Source of the DNA: Sulfitobacter sp043557345
GTDB taxonomy: Bacteria > Pseudomonadota > Alphaproteobacteria > Rhodobacterales > Rhodobacteraceae
Length of the DNA stretch: 64,000 nt
Assembly (NCBI RefSeq): GCF_043557345.1
Contig: NZ_JBIFFV010000007.1
Span: 159,491 to 223,490, forward strand
Direction: 5' to 3'
Shown in pieces: positions 54,697 through 63,284 of the stretch. Each line of letters begins with the position of its first letter. Positions within the stretch are counted from its first letter, which is position 1. Under the pieces are notes generated by a model. The model had not been told where the DNA came from. It worked only from the letters and a program-made list of their open reading frames with translations, and did not search any database. Made by a program: the position numbers and the translations under genes.

Positions 54697-55411
54697 TCTG
54701 GCGCGGCGCATCGACGACGCGGTTTTCGACAGCGACAGGCTCGTCGAAGACCTGCTGCCCGTCGATCTGCGCGACCGCTATTCCGTCACCAGTTACCGCA
54801 GCGCCGCCGCCGTGCTGCAACAGCGCGCGCCCGAGGAACTGGCCGCGATCATCCGGGTGCTGCGACAGTTCACGATCAGCCGCAATGAAATCCGCGCGCC
54901 GGGGGGCAACCGCATGTCGGCCACCACCCGTTTCGCGCAATATGCGGCAGCCGAGAATTTCCACGAAGAGGTGCGGATCAAGGCCGACCTGCTGGTGCAA
55001 CTCACCGCGGGCAAGGGCGACAGCGCGCCGGAGGTTGACCGCATCATCCGCGAAGACTTCATCCACAATCATATGGTCGATTTCTGGCGGGGCCGGGTGG
55101 CATTCGACTATGAGTGGAACAGCAAAGATCAGACCTACGACCGCGACCTCTATGCCTTTCGCAGCTTCTTCGAAGCGGGGGTGATCGACGTGGGCGTCAT
55201 CGTGACGCGCGAACTGTCGAACGACTTTTTCAAATCGCTCGGCAATTGCTTGGACAAATTCGGCAATGAGACCGACAAGACCGTCAGCGCGAAATTCGGG
55301 GCCAGCACCACCGGCACCCACAAGCTGATCAGCCGTATCGCCGCCGGGCGCAGCGGCGGCTGCCCGGTTCTGGTGCTGGGCATCCTACCGGGCAATATCA
55401 CCCCCGGTTAA
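54680..55411 (+). CDS. Type II restriction endonuclease, BglII/BstYI-like
   Basis: 243 residues from a GTG start that overlaps the methyltransferase gene by 17 bases. The segment VDFWRGRVAFDYEWNSKDQ (about 133-151) with Asp134, Asp143, Glu145 and Lys149 resembles the catalytic region of BglII/BstYI-type nucleases, followed by the conserved YDRDL and FEAGVIDVGVIVTRE. BglII-type enzymes cut GATC-centred sites, but the target here cannot be read from sequence. GC content is close to that of the surroundings. Confidence 0.72.
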   Translation: MSRLSNLARRIDDAVFDSDRLVEDLLPVDLRDRYSVTSYRSAAAVLQQRAPEELAAIIRVLRQFTISRNEIRAPGGNRMSATTRFAQYAAAENFHEEVRIKADLLVQLTAGKGDSAPEVDRIIREDFIHNHMVDFWRGRVAFDYEWNSKDQTYDRDLYAFRSFFEAGVIDVGVIVTRELSNDFFKSLGNCLDKFGNETDKTVSAKFGASTTGTHKLISRIAAGRSGGCPVLVLGILPGNITPG

Positions 55412-55419
55412 GCCGGGGG
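55401..55419. terminator. GC hairpin between the nuclease gene and aspS
   Basis: CCCCCGG/CCGGGGG (55401-55407 with 55413-55419) with a five-base loop containing the nuclease stop codon. It sits between convergent genes; no T run on either strand, so termination strength is doubtful. Confidence 0.45.
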
Positions 55420-55440
55420 CGACGTTTCATTCAGACAGGA

Positions 55441-57216
55441 TTACTCCTGCGGGATGACCCGCAGCCCCAGTTCCATCAGCTGATCGCTGGTGGGTTCGGA
55501 AGGGGCGTTCATCATCAGGTCTTCGGCGCGCTGGTTCATCGGGAAGAGGATGACTTCGCGGATGTTCTGCTCTTCGGCCAGCAGCATGACGATACGGTCG
55601 ATGCCCGCAGCACAGCCACCGTGGGGCGGCGCGCCGTATTGGAAGGCGTTGACCATGCCACCGAAACGCTTGCGCACCTCGTCTTCGCCATAGCCCGCGA
55701 TCTCAAAGGCTTTGAACATGATCTCGGGCTTGTGGTTCCGGATCGCGCCAGAGACCAGTTCGTAGCCGTTGCAGGCGAGATCGTACTGATAGCCCAGCAC
55801 CTTGAGCGGGTCGCCCTCCAGCGCCTCCATTCCGCCCTGGGGCATGGAGAAGGGGTTGTGCTCGAAGTCGATCTTGCCGGTCTCTTCGTCGCGCTCGTAG
55901 ATCGGGAAATCCACGATCCATGCAAAGGCGAAACGCTCCTTGTCGGTCAGGTTCAACTCCTCGCCGATGACGTTGCGCGCACGGCCCGCGACGGCCTCGA
56001 AGCTCTTCGGCTTGCCGCCGAGGAAGAAGGCCGCATCGCCGACGCCAAGGCCAAGCTGCTGGCGGATCGCCTCGGTGCGCTCGGGTCCGATGTTCTTGGC
56101 CAGCGGGCCTGCCGCCTCCATCCCGTTGCCCTGATCGCGCCAGAAGATATAGCCCATGCCGGGCAGCCCTTCCTTCTGCGCAAAGGCGTTCATGCGGTCG
56201 CAGAACTTGCGGCTGCCGCCTGTGGGTGCGGGAATGGCGCGGATTTCGGTGCCTTCCTGCTCAAGCAGTTTGGCGAAAATCGCAAAGCCCGAGCCGCGGA
56301 AATGATCGCTCACCACCTGCATCTTGATCGGATTGCGCAGGTCAGGCTTGTCGGAGCCATACCACAGCGCGGCGTCCTTGTAGGAAATCTGCTCCCACGT
56401 CTCGTCGACCTTCTTGCCGCCGCCGAATTCTTCGAAGATGCCCGCGATCACCGGCTGGATCGTGTCGAACACATCCTGCTGCGTGACAAAGGACATCTCC
56501 ATGTCGAGCTGATAGAAATCGGTGGGCGACCGGTCGGCGCGCGGGTCTTCGTCGCGGAAGCAGGGCGCGATCTGGAAGTATTTGTCAAAGCCCGAGACCA
56601 TGAGCAGCTGTTTGAACTGCTGCGGCGCCTGCGGCAGCGCGTAGAACTTGCCCGGATGCAGACGCGACGGCACGAGGAAGTCGCGCGCGCCCTCGGGGGA
56701 GGAGGCGGTGATGATCGGCGTCTGGAACTCGCGGAAGTTCTGATCCCACATGCGCTTGCGGATCGAGGCCACCACATCCGAGCGCAGCGCCATGTTCTTT
56801 TGCATCTTCTCGCGGCGCAGGTCGAGGTAGCGATAGCGCAGACGTGTCTCTTCGGGGTATTCCTGATCACCGAAGACCTGAAGCGGCAGTTCCGCGGCAG
56901 AGCCCAAGATTTCAATGTCGCGCGCGTAAACTTCGATCTCGCCCGTGGGCAGCTTGGGGTTGATCAGGCTCTCGTCGCGCGCCTTGACGGTGCCGTCGAT
57001 GCGCACACACCACTCCGCGCGCACCTTTTCCATCTCGGCAAAGGCCGGGCTGTCGGGGTCGCAGATCACCTGCGTGATGCCATAATGGTCGCGCAGGTCC
57101 AGAAACAGCACACCGCCGTGATCCCGCACCCGGTGCACCCAGCCGGACAGGCGCACATTGTCACCCTTGTTCTCAAGGCTCAGATCGGCACAGGTATGGC
57201 TGCGATAGGCGTGCAT
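55441..57216 (-). CDS. aspS: Aspartate-tRNA ligase
   Basis: 591-residue class II synthetase, bacterial length. The OB-fold anticodon-binding domain (VRLSGWVHRVRDHGGVLFLDLRD) is followed by the class II core with RYRYLDLRRE, FRDEDPRADRSPTDFYQLD and the C-terminal GAPPHGGCAAGIDRIVML motif 3; a GAD insertion domain occupies the middle. In alphaproteobacteria this enzyme is often non-discriminating and also serves tRNA-Asn when gatCAB is present; that cannot be judged here. Confidence 0.97.
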   Translation of the reverse strand: MHAYRSHTCADLSLENKGDNVRLSGWVHRVRDHGGVLFLDLRDHYGITQVICDPDSPAFAEMEKVRAEWCVRIDGTVKARDESLINPKLPTGEIEVYARDIEILGSAAELPLQVFGDQEYPEETRLRYRYLDLRREKMQKNMALRSDVVASIRKRMWDQNFREFQTPIITASSPEGARDFLVPSRLHPGKFYALPQAPQQFKQLLMVSGFDKYFQIAPCFRDEDPRADRSPTDFYQLDMEMSFVTQQDVFDTIQPVIAGIFEEFGGGKKVDETWEQISYKDAALWYGSDKPDLRNPIKMQVVSDHFRGSGFAIFAKLLEQEGTEIRAIPAPTGGSRKFCDRMNAFAQKEGLPGMGYIFWRDQGNGMEAAGPLAKNIGPERTEAIRQQLGLGVGDAAFFLGGKPKSFEAVAGRARNVIGEELNLTDKERFAFAWIVDFPIYERDEETGKIDFEHNPFSMPQGGMEALEGDPLKVLGYQYDLACNGYELVSGAIRNHKPEIMFKAFEIAGYGEDEVRKRFGGMVNAFQYGAPPHGGCAAGIDRIVMLLAEEQNIREVILFPMNQRAEDLMMNAPSEPTSDQLMELGLRVIPQE

Positions 57217-57373
57217 GATGGTCCCTTCCTAGGGCTATTTCAGGTTTCGCGCAGGTACACCGTTTGACGGTCGGGAAGTCAAGACTTTGCTGCCACGCGC
57301 CCCACAATAATAGGAGGTTTCCGAGACGAAAGCGTCGCCCAAGGCTGCGTGTGATCCTGCTTTGAAAGGTCAG

Positions 57374-58069
57374 CTAGAGCGCGAGCGCGTCCAAAAGCTG
57401 CTCTCTTTTCGCTTCGGCCTTTGGGATTGATTGGGTGATCTGCCCGCGCTGCATGACGTGGAAATGATCCGCGTTGTTATAGGCGAAATCGAAGTTCTGC
57501 TCGACCAGCACGATGGCCAACGCCCCCCGGTCGCGCAGAAGCCGGATGGTGCGGCCAATCATCTGGATGATATTGGGCTGAATCCCCTCGGTGGGTTCAT
57601 CCAACAGCAGCACCTTGGGGCGGGCAATAAGCGCCCGGGCAATGGAAAGCTGCTGTTGTTGCCCGCCCGACAAGTCCCCCCCGCGCCGGGTCTTCATCTC
57701 AGCGAGGACGGGGAAGAGGTCGAAAATGTCATCCGGGATCCTGCGCTCGGACTTGGGCAGGCAGGCAAAGCCCGTCTCAAGGTTCTCTTGCACGGTCATC
57801 AGCGGAAAAATCTCACGCCCCTGTGGCACATACCCGACGCCCGCCTTGGCCGAGACTGCCGCACGCCCCGGTTGCAATTCCACGCCATTAAGCCTGATCG
57901 CCCCGTCTGAGAAAGGGTGCCGCCCCGCGATGGCTTTCAGCAGGCTCGTCTTGCCGACCCCATTCGTGCCGGTCACACAGGTCACCTGCCCCACGGGCGC
58001 GTTCAAGGTGATGTCATGGAGGATCTGCGATTGCCCGTATTTCAGGCTCAGGTTCTCAATCTGCAGCAT
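57374..58069 (-). CDS. urtE: Urea ABC transporter ATP-binding protein UrtE
   Basis: 231 residues, LivF-type ATPase. Walker A is GTNGVGKTS, the signature is LSGGQQQQLSIARAL and Walker B LLLDEPTEGIQP. It energises the UrtBC channel together with UrtD. The start at 58069 overlaps urtD by 14 bases. It is the last gene of urtABCDE; the 156 bases between it and aspS carry no clear promoter or gene. Confidence 0.93.
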   Translation of the reverse strand: MLQIENLSLKYGQSQILHDITLNAPVGQVTCVTGTNGVGKTSLLKAIAGRHPFSDGAIRLNGVELQPGRAAVSAKAGVGYVPQGREIFPLMTVQENLETGFACLPKSERRIPDDIFDLFPVLAEMKTRRGGDLSGGQQQQLSIARALIARPKVLLLDEPTEGIQPNIIQMIGRTIRLLRDRGALAIVLVEQNFDFAYNNADHFHVMQRGQITQSIPKAEAKREQLLDALAL

Positions 58070-58811
58070 CGGTGCGCCCCAAATAAACGTCAATAACGGT
58101 CTGATTGTTGGTCACATGATCCAGTGACCCTTCGGCCAGCACCGATCCTTCGTGCAGCACGGTCACCTTGCAGTTCAGCCGCCGCACGAACTCCATATCA
58201 TGCTCCACCACGATAACGGCGCGGGTCTTTGCCGCCTTTTTCAGGATGTCGGTGGTGTGTTCGCGCTCATGCGCGGTCATGCCCGCGGCGGGCTCATCCA
58301 CCAGCAGCAGGCGCGGCGATTGCGCAAGCAGCATCCCGATCTCCAGCCATTGTTTTTGCCCATGGCTCAACTCTCCTGCCGGGCGGGAGAGATGGGCGGT
58401 CAGGTTGATCTCATCGGCGATCTGTTCCAGCCGCGCCGCCCCCTCTGCACTTTTGCGATGAAACAGGACCGAGAAGGTGCCGCGCGGGTTCTTGAGCGCC
58501 ATGGCAAGGTTTTCGCGCACGCTCTGCGCCTCGAACACCGTGGGCTTTTGAAACTTCCGCCCGATCCCCAGCATGGCGATCTGGCTTTCCGACAAACCGA
58601 TGAGCGAGCGGCTGTCTTCGCCGAAACGAATATAGCCCTCATCCGGCTTCGTCTTGCCGGTAATGATATCCATGAAGGTGGTCTTGCCCGCCCCATTGGG
58701 GCCGATGACGGCCCGCAACTCCGGCTCCCCAATCTGCAGGCTGAGGTTCTTGATCGCCTGAAACCCGTCAAAGGATTTCGAGATTCCGGACATTTCCAAA
58801 AGAGAAGTCAT
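58056..58811 (-). CDS. urtD: Urea ABC transporter ATP-binding protein UrtD
   Basis: 251 residues, LivG-type ATPase with GPNGAGKTTF as Walker A, LSHGQKQWLEIGMLL as signature (Q-loop variant typical of UrtD) and LLLVDEPAAGMTAHE as Walker B. It overlaps urtC by four bases and urtE by 14, consistent with a tightly coupled operon. Confidence 0.93.
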   Translation of the reverse strand: MTSLLEMSGISKSFDGFQAIKNLSLQIGEPELRAVIGPNGAGKTTFMDIITGKTKPDEGYIRFGEDSRSLIGLSESQIAMLGIGRKFQKPTVFEAQSVRENLAMALKNPRGTFSVLFHRKSAEGAARLEQIADEINLTAHLSRPAGELSHGQKQWLEIGMLLAQSPRLLLVDEPAAGMTAHEREHTTDILKKAAKTRAVIVVEHDMEFVRRLNCKVTVLHEGSVLAEGSLDHVTNNQTVIDVYLGRTDAAD

Positions 58812-59989
58812 GACTTGCGCACCAGTTTGTCAAAGAGGCCGCCGATGCCCTTGGGTGCAAACAGCGTGATAAGTACAAAGCTCAGTCCAAGCAGCACCAG
58901 CCACCAGTCGACCCAATGGATCGTATAGACTCCCAGATCAATGCTGGGCGCACCACCCCCCGTGAACCAACTGGACAAAAGAGAGACCACCGCCGCCCCG
59001 ATGACCGCCCCGTAAAGCCGCCCTCGCCCGCCGATGGCGACCCAGACTGCCAGATAGATCGAGGCGATGGGCGCGATTTCCGCCGGGTTGATGATGCCCG
59101 CCTGCGGATAATAGAGCGCGCCTGCGATGCCTGCGACGATGGCGGTGATGGTAAAGACGAAAAGCTTATAGCTCTCCACATGATAGCCGAGGAACCGGAC
59201 GCGCGATTCATCGTCGCGGATGGCTTGGATGATATTGCCCAGCTTGCTGTCGGTGATCCAAGCGAAGAACAGATAGCCCAATGCGAGCGCCAAGGCAGAG
59301 GCGAGAAAGAAGACGATTGAGACCACATCTTGCCCACTATCGGCGAAACCGGGGATGTTTTGCAGCCCCGACAAGCCGTTATTGCCCCGCAGCCCGCTGT
59401 CGTTCTGGAAGAGGTAAAGCGCCAGCGCCAGCGTCATGGCTTGGGTTAGGATCGACAGGTAGACCCCATTGACGCGGCTGCGGAAGGCAAGCCAGCCAAA
59501 GACCAGTGCCAGCGCGCCGGGGATCAGCACGACGAAGGCCAATTGAATCCACAGACTGTCCGCAAAGGCCCAGATCAGCGGAAAGTCGGATGAGCCGACA
59601 ACCCCGAAAATCTGGTTTCCGATGGCGTCCGATATCTCCTGCGGAGTGGGCGGGATGGTCTGACCGGCAAGACTGTCGGCCACAATGATCTCGGTGCGCG
59701 CATACATGAGCCACATCCCTATGGCGTAGCCCCCGATCCCGAAAAAGGCGAAATGCCCGAGGCTGAGGATACCGCAATAGCCCCAGACCACATCCATCGC
59801 GATGGCCACAAGGCAGAGGCAAAGGGTTTTGCCCAGCGTCTTGACGAAAGAGGTCGAGGCAAGCCCGGTGCCGACCGCTTCGGACATCACCGTGACCAGG
59901 GCCGTGAACAGGCCAAGCGCGGCAAGGAAGTAGAGAACCGAAGGATTGCGCCCGATGAAGGAACTGCCTTGGCTGTGCGTCTGGGTCAT
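58808..59989 (-). CDS. urtC: Urea ABC transporter permease UrtC
   Basis: 393 residues, branched-chain-amino-acid-type permease with about ten membrane helices. The family loops GYCGILSLGHFAFFGIGGYAIGMW and SRVNGVYLSILTQAMTLAL are present, and the C-terminus ends LFAPKGIGGLFDKL. It lies four bases into the coding space of urtD and three bases after urtB. Confidence 0.93.
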   Translation of the reverse strand: MTQTHSQGSSFIGRNPSVLYFLAALGLFTALVTVMSEAVGTGLASTSFVKTLGKTLCLCLVAIAMDVVWGYCGILSLGHFAFFGIGGYAIGMWLMYARTEIIVADSLAGQTIPPTPQEISDAIGNQIFGVVGSSDFPLIWAFADSLWIQLAFVVLIPGALALVFGWLAFRSRVNGVYLSILTQAMTLALALYLFQNDSGLRGNNGLSGLQNIPGFADSGQDVVSIVFFLASALALALGYLFFAWITDSKLGNIIQAIRDDESRVRFLGYHVESYKLFVFTITAIVAGIAGALYYPQAGIINPAEIAPIASIYLAVWVAIGGRGRLYGAVIGAAVVSLLSSWFTGGGAPSIDLGVYTIHWVDWWLVLLGLSFVLITLFAPKGIGGLFDKLVRKS

Positions 59990-59992
59990 GGC

Positions 59993-61921
59993 TCAATCCG
60001 CCGCTGCCCGGCCCTTGGGGGCGACAATGCCCTTGGGCCGGAATTGAATGAACAGGATGATGAAAAGGATCATGTAGGTCTGGGCCGCCAGCGTGTTGGA
60101 GGGGTTCAACCACTCGATCCCCTTTTGCAGGAAGCCGATCAGCCCCGCGCCCGCCAGCGTGCCGAAGACCGAACCGACACCGCCCACCACGACGGTCATG
60201 AAGCTTTGCACGATGTAATTCGTGCCCATCTCGGAGGTGACCTGCGCATAAAGCCCGATGCCGACGCCCGCGACCCCGGCGATGCCGGAGCCCAGTCCGA
60301 AGGTCATCATGTTGATGCGATCGGGATTGATCCCCATAGAGGCCGCCATGCCGGGGTTCTGCGTCACCGCGCGCACCTCCAAGCCAAGGCGCGTGCGCTT
60401 GAGGATGTACAGCAGCAGGAACAGAAAGATCAGCGCCAGCACGAAAATGGCGATGCGGATGAAACTGATCTGAATCACATCCGAGATCACCAGCGCCCCG
60501 CGCAGCCATTCGGGCGATGTCAGCGGGCGGGCCTGGGTGCCAAAGATGTTCTTGGCGATCTGCTGCAAAGCGATCGAGATGCCGAAGGTCGCCAAAAGGG
60601 TCTCAAGCGGGCGATGATAGAGATGCCGGATCACCAGCCGCTCCATCGCGACGCCCGCGCCAAAGGTGACGGCAAAGGCCAGTGGCAGCGCGATCAGAAG
60701 CGACACCGTGTAATCGGGGATGATGAGCTGCACGACATAGCCCGTATAGGCACCCATCATGATAAACTCGCCATGGGCCATGTTGATGACCCCCATCTGC
60801 CCAAAGGTGATCGCAAGCCCAATCGCGGCGAGAAAGTAGATCGAGGCCAGCGAAAGACCGTCGAGCGTCAAATCCAACGTCTGCGCCCAGCCAACCCGCG
60901 TTTCGACCGCGTCGAGCGTGGCGCGGGCCGCGTCGGTGATCGCGGTATCATCCTCTTCGAAGCGTTCGTAAAAGACGGCGTTTTGCAAAGCGGCGTCGAT
61001 ATCATCCTGCGTCACCAAAGGCGGCAGGCTGCCTGCCTCGACAAGCGCGCGATAGGCATCCACCCGCCGCGCCGGGTCATCCAATTGCGTTAAAGGAATG
61101 CCGCCCACACGGCCATCGACGATATTGGCTTCCAGCGCCGCACGTATCTCGCCTTGTGGCACGATCGCAGGGGCAAGCCCTGCCTCGACCAGCGCCTCAT
61201 AGCTTGCCAAGGGTGCTGCCATTGGATCAAGAATGCGGGCGATGTTCCCCTCGGGCTGCTGTTTGGCCACGCCGGTCTTGACCGAAAGGATCTGGCTCAG
61301 TACCGCCCGCGCTTCGAGTGAGGTGTCGGAGGACAGGCTTTCAATCGCACGGATGCGATTATCAGCCGCCTGTCCAAAGCGCGCGGTCAGGAAATTGGCC
61401 AACTGTTCTTTGCGGGCGCGCAGGGCGGGGTCATCCTCCCCGTCGAGCGAAGCCACGAGCGGGTCAAGCTGGCTGGCATCGCTACGGCGCGCGATGCTTT
61501 CAAGCGCAGCCCGACGGCGTTCGGGGTCAGGATCGGAGAGTTGGAACTGCACCAGCGCCGTGCCGATGACCCGCCGCACACCGCCATTGGGGCGCAATTG
61601 GCTGTATCCATCCGAGGGCGCAGTCGTTTCTTCGCCCGTATCAACGTCGCGCAGCGCGAGTGTATTGCCGTCCTCGGTCCCAAAGTAGAACAGACCCGAG
61701 GCATCGTCCTGCCAGACGTTCCGCTCGGCCCATTGCTCCAGAAAGGCCGGCACCTGTGGCAGACCCGAGGCCACCAGATCGTCCAATAGGACACCGACCG
61801 ATTTACGCGAGGGTTTGACCACCTCTGTTTCGTGGGCCTGCAAAAGGGACTGGAGATCCTGAGCGGATGCAAGACCGACAGAGGCCAGCAAGCACATCAG
61901 GCTGAGCAGCATTCGAACCAT
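59993..61921 (-). CDS. urtB: Urea ABC transporter permease UrtB with long periplasmic N-terminal domain
   Basis: 642 residues. A signal peptide (about 1-19) and a helical domain of some 325 residues, with HEAT-like short repeats (ALESIARRSDASQLDPLVASLDG), precede the permease part (about 345-642) with the LivH-type GLAITFGQMGVINMAHGEFIMMGAYTGY loop. The extended N-terminus is known from proteobacterial UrtB and is absent from ordinary LivH permeases, which supports a urea or amide transporter over an amino acid one. An upstream TTG frame extension is less likely than the ATG at 61921. Confidence 0.92.
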   Translation of the reverse strand: MVRMLLSLMCLLASVGLASAQDLQSLLQAHETEVVKPSRKSVGVLLDDLVASGLPQVPAFLEQWAERNVWQDDASGLFYFGTEDGNTLALRDVDTGEETTAPSDGYSQLRPNGGVRRVIGTALVQFQLSDPDPERRRAALESIARRSDASQLDPLVASLDGEDDPALRARKEQLANFLTARFGQAADNRIRAIESLSSDTSLEARAVLSQILSVKTGVAKQQPEGNIARILDPMAAPLASYEALVEAGLAPAIVPQGEIRAALEANIVDGRVGGIPLTQLDDPARRVDAYRALVEAGSLPPLVTQDDIDAALQNAVFYERFEEDDTAITDAARATLDAVETRVGWAQTLDLTLDGLSLASIYFLAAIGLAITFGQMGVINMAHGEFIMMGAYTGYVVQLIIPDYTVSLLIALPLAFAVTFGAGVAMERLVIRHLYHRPLETLLATFGISIALQQIAKNIFGTQARPLTSPEWLRGALVISDVIQISFIRIAIFVLALIFLFLLLYILKRTRLGLEVRAVTQNPGMAASMGINPDRINMMTFGLGSGIAGVAGVGIGLYAQVTSEMGTNYIVQSFMTVVVGGVGSVFGTLAGAGLIGFLQKGIEWLNPSNTLAAQTYMILFIILFIQFRPKGIVAPKGRAAAD

Positions 61922-61997
61922 GAGGTATGGGGCTTTCGGAGAGGGACTGGTCAAAACAGATGCCGGGCACGGCTGAGCACGCGCCCGGCCCTTGGGT

Positions 61998-63284
61998 TCA
62001 GTAGTTCGAAGTCAACTGAACGCAGGTCTCTGTCTCTTTGTTGTACATGCCGCATTCGAGGTCTTTCCAATCGGAGACCAGAACCGCCGATTCAGGCAGG
62101 AAATCCGTCCATGCATCGCCCGGCACTTCTTCGGTCTGGCTGATGATGTCGAATTGGCCGTCTTCGGTGATTTCGCCGATCAGTACAGGCTTGGCGAGGT
62201 GGTGATTGGGCAGCATGACAGCCGTCCCGCCCGTAAGGTTGGGGAATTCCTGCCCATACATCGCCGCGCGCACCGCATCCACATCCGTGGTGCCCGCTTC
62301 GGTGACCGCGTTCACCCACATGTTGAAACCGATGTAATGCGCCTCCATCGGGTCATTGGTCACCCGGTCTTCGCCCATCGCCTCTTTCCACGCGGCGACC
62401 CATTCGTCATTCTGATCGGATTCAGCCGATTGGAAGTAGTTCCACGCGGCGAGATGCCCCACGAGGTCAGCGGTATCGAGGCCCGAAAGCTCTTCCTCCC
62501 CGACCGAGAAGGCGACGACCGGAATGTCATCGGCGGAGATACCGGCAGCCGCCAGTTCTTTGTAAAATCCGATATTCGCATCGCCATTGATGGTTGAGAT
62601 CACGCCCACCTGCGAGCCATCCGCACCCAGTTCGACCACATCCGCCACGATGGTGGACCAGTCGGAATGGCCAAAAGGCGTATAATTGACGAAGATGTTC
62701 TCTTTGGAAATGCCCTTATCCAGCAGATATTGCTCAAGAATGTTGTTGGTGGTTCTGGGATAGACATAGTCGGTGCCCAGCAGCGCGAATTTCTCGACGC
62801 CCAGTTCCTCAAGGAAATAATCGGTGGCTGGAATCGCCTGCTGGTTCGGCGCCGCACCGGTGTAGAACACATTGCGCGAGCTTTCCTCGCCCTCATACTG
62901 GACCGGGTAGAACATCAGGCCGTTCAGCTCTTCCAGAACGGGCAGCGCGGATTTGCGTGAGACCGAAGTCCAAGAGCCAAAGATGACATCCACTTCGGAG
63001 ACGGTCAGAAGCTCGCGCGCTTTTTCGGCGAACAGTGGCCAGTCGGAAGCCGGGTCGACAACGACCGCTTCGATCTCACACCCCAGCAAGCCGCCCGCGG
63101 CGTTTTGCTGCGCGATCAAAAGCTCCATCGTGTCTTTCAATGTCGTCTCGGAAATGGCCATCGTCCCTGAGAGGGAGTGCAGCACGCCAACCTTGATCGG
63201 ATCGTCGCAGGCCGCGGCGGCGGCTGAACCTGCGAGTAGAAAGGCAGCGGTCGCCGTGACTGTGCGTTTGGTGAAAAACTTCAT
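61998..63284 (-). CDS. urtA: Urea ABC transporter substrate-binding protein UrtA
   Basis: 428 residues. An N-terminal signal peptide (about 1-25) precedes a type I periplasmic-binding fold: IKVGVLHSLSGTMAISETTLKD, VDVIFGSWTSVSRKS, FYPVQYEGEESSRNVFYTGAAPNQQ and the C-terminal GQFDIISQTE. The EGEESSRNVFY stretch is typical of UrtA. GGGGA lies before the ATG. First gene of urtABCDE; nitrogen-limited regulation would be expected in this family but I find no clear sigma-54 or NtrC site upstream. Amide-type FmdD-like binding proteins are the alternative. Confidence 0.93.
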   Translation of the reverse strand: MKFFTKRTVTATAAFLLAGSAAAAACDDPIKVGVLHSLSGTMAISETTLKDTMELLIAQQNAAGGLLGCEIEAVVVDPASDWPLFAEKARELLTVSEVDVIFGSWTSVSRKSALPVLEELNGLMFYPVQYEGEESSRNVFYTGAAPNQQAIPATDYFLEELGVEKFALLGTDYVYPRTTNNILEQYLLDKGISKENIFVNYTPFGHSDWSTIVADVVELGADGSQVGVISTINGDANIGFYKELAAAGISADDIPVVAFSVGEEELSGLDTADLVGHLAAWNYFQSAESDQNDEWVAAWKEAMGEDRVTNDPMEAHYIGFNMWVNAVTEAGTTDVDAVRAAMYGQEFPNLTGGTAVMLPNHHLAKPVLIGEITEDGQFDIISQTEEVPGDAWTDFLPESAVLVSDWKDLECGMYNKETETCVQLTSNY

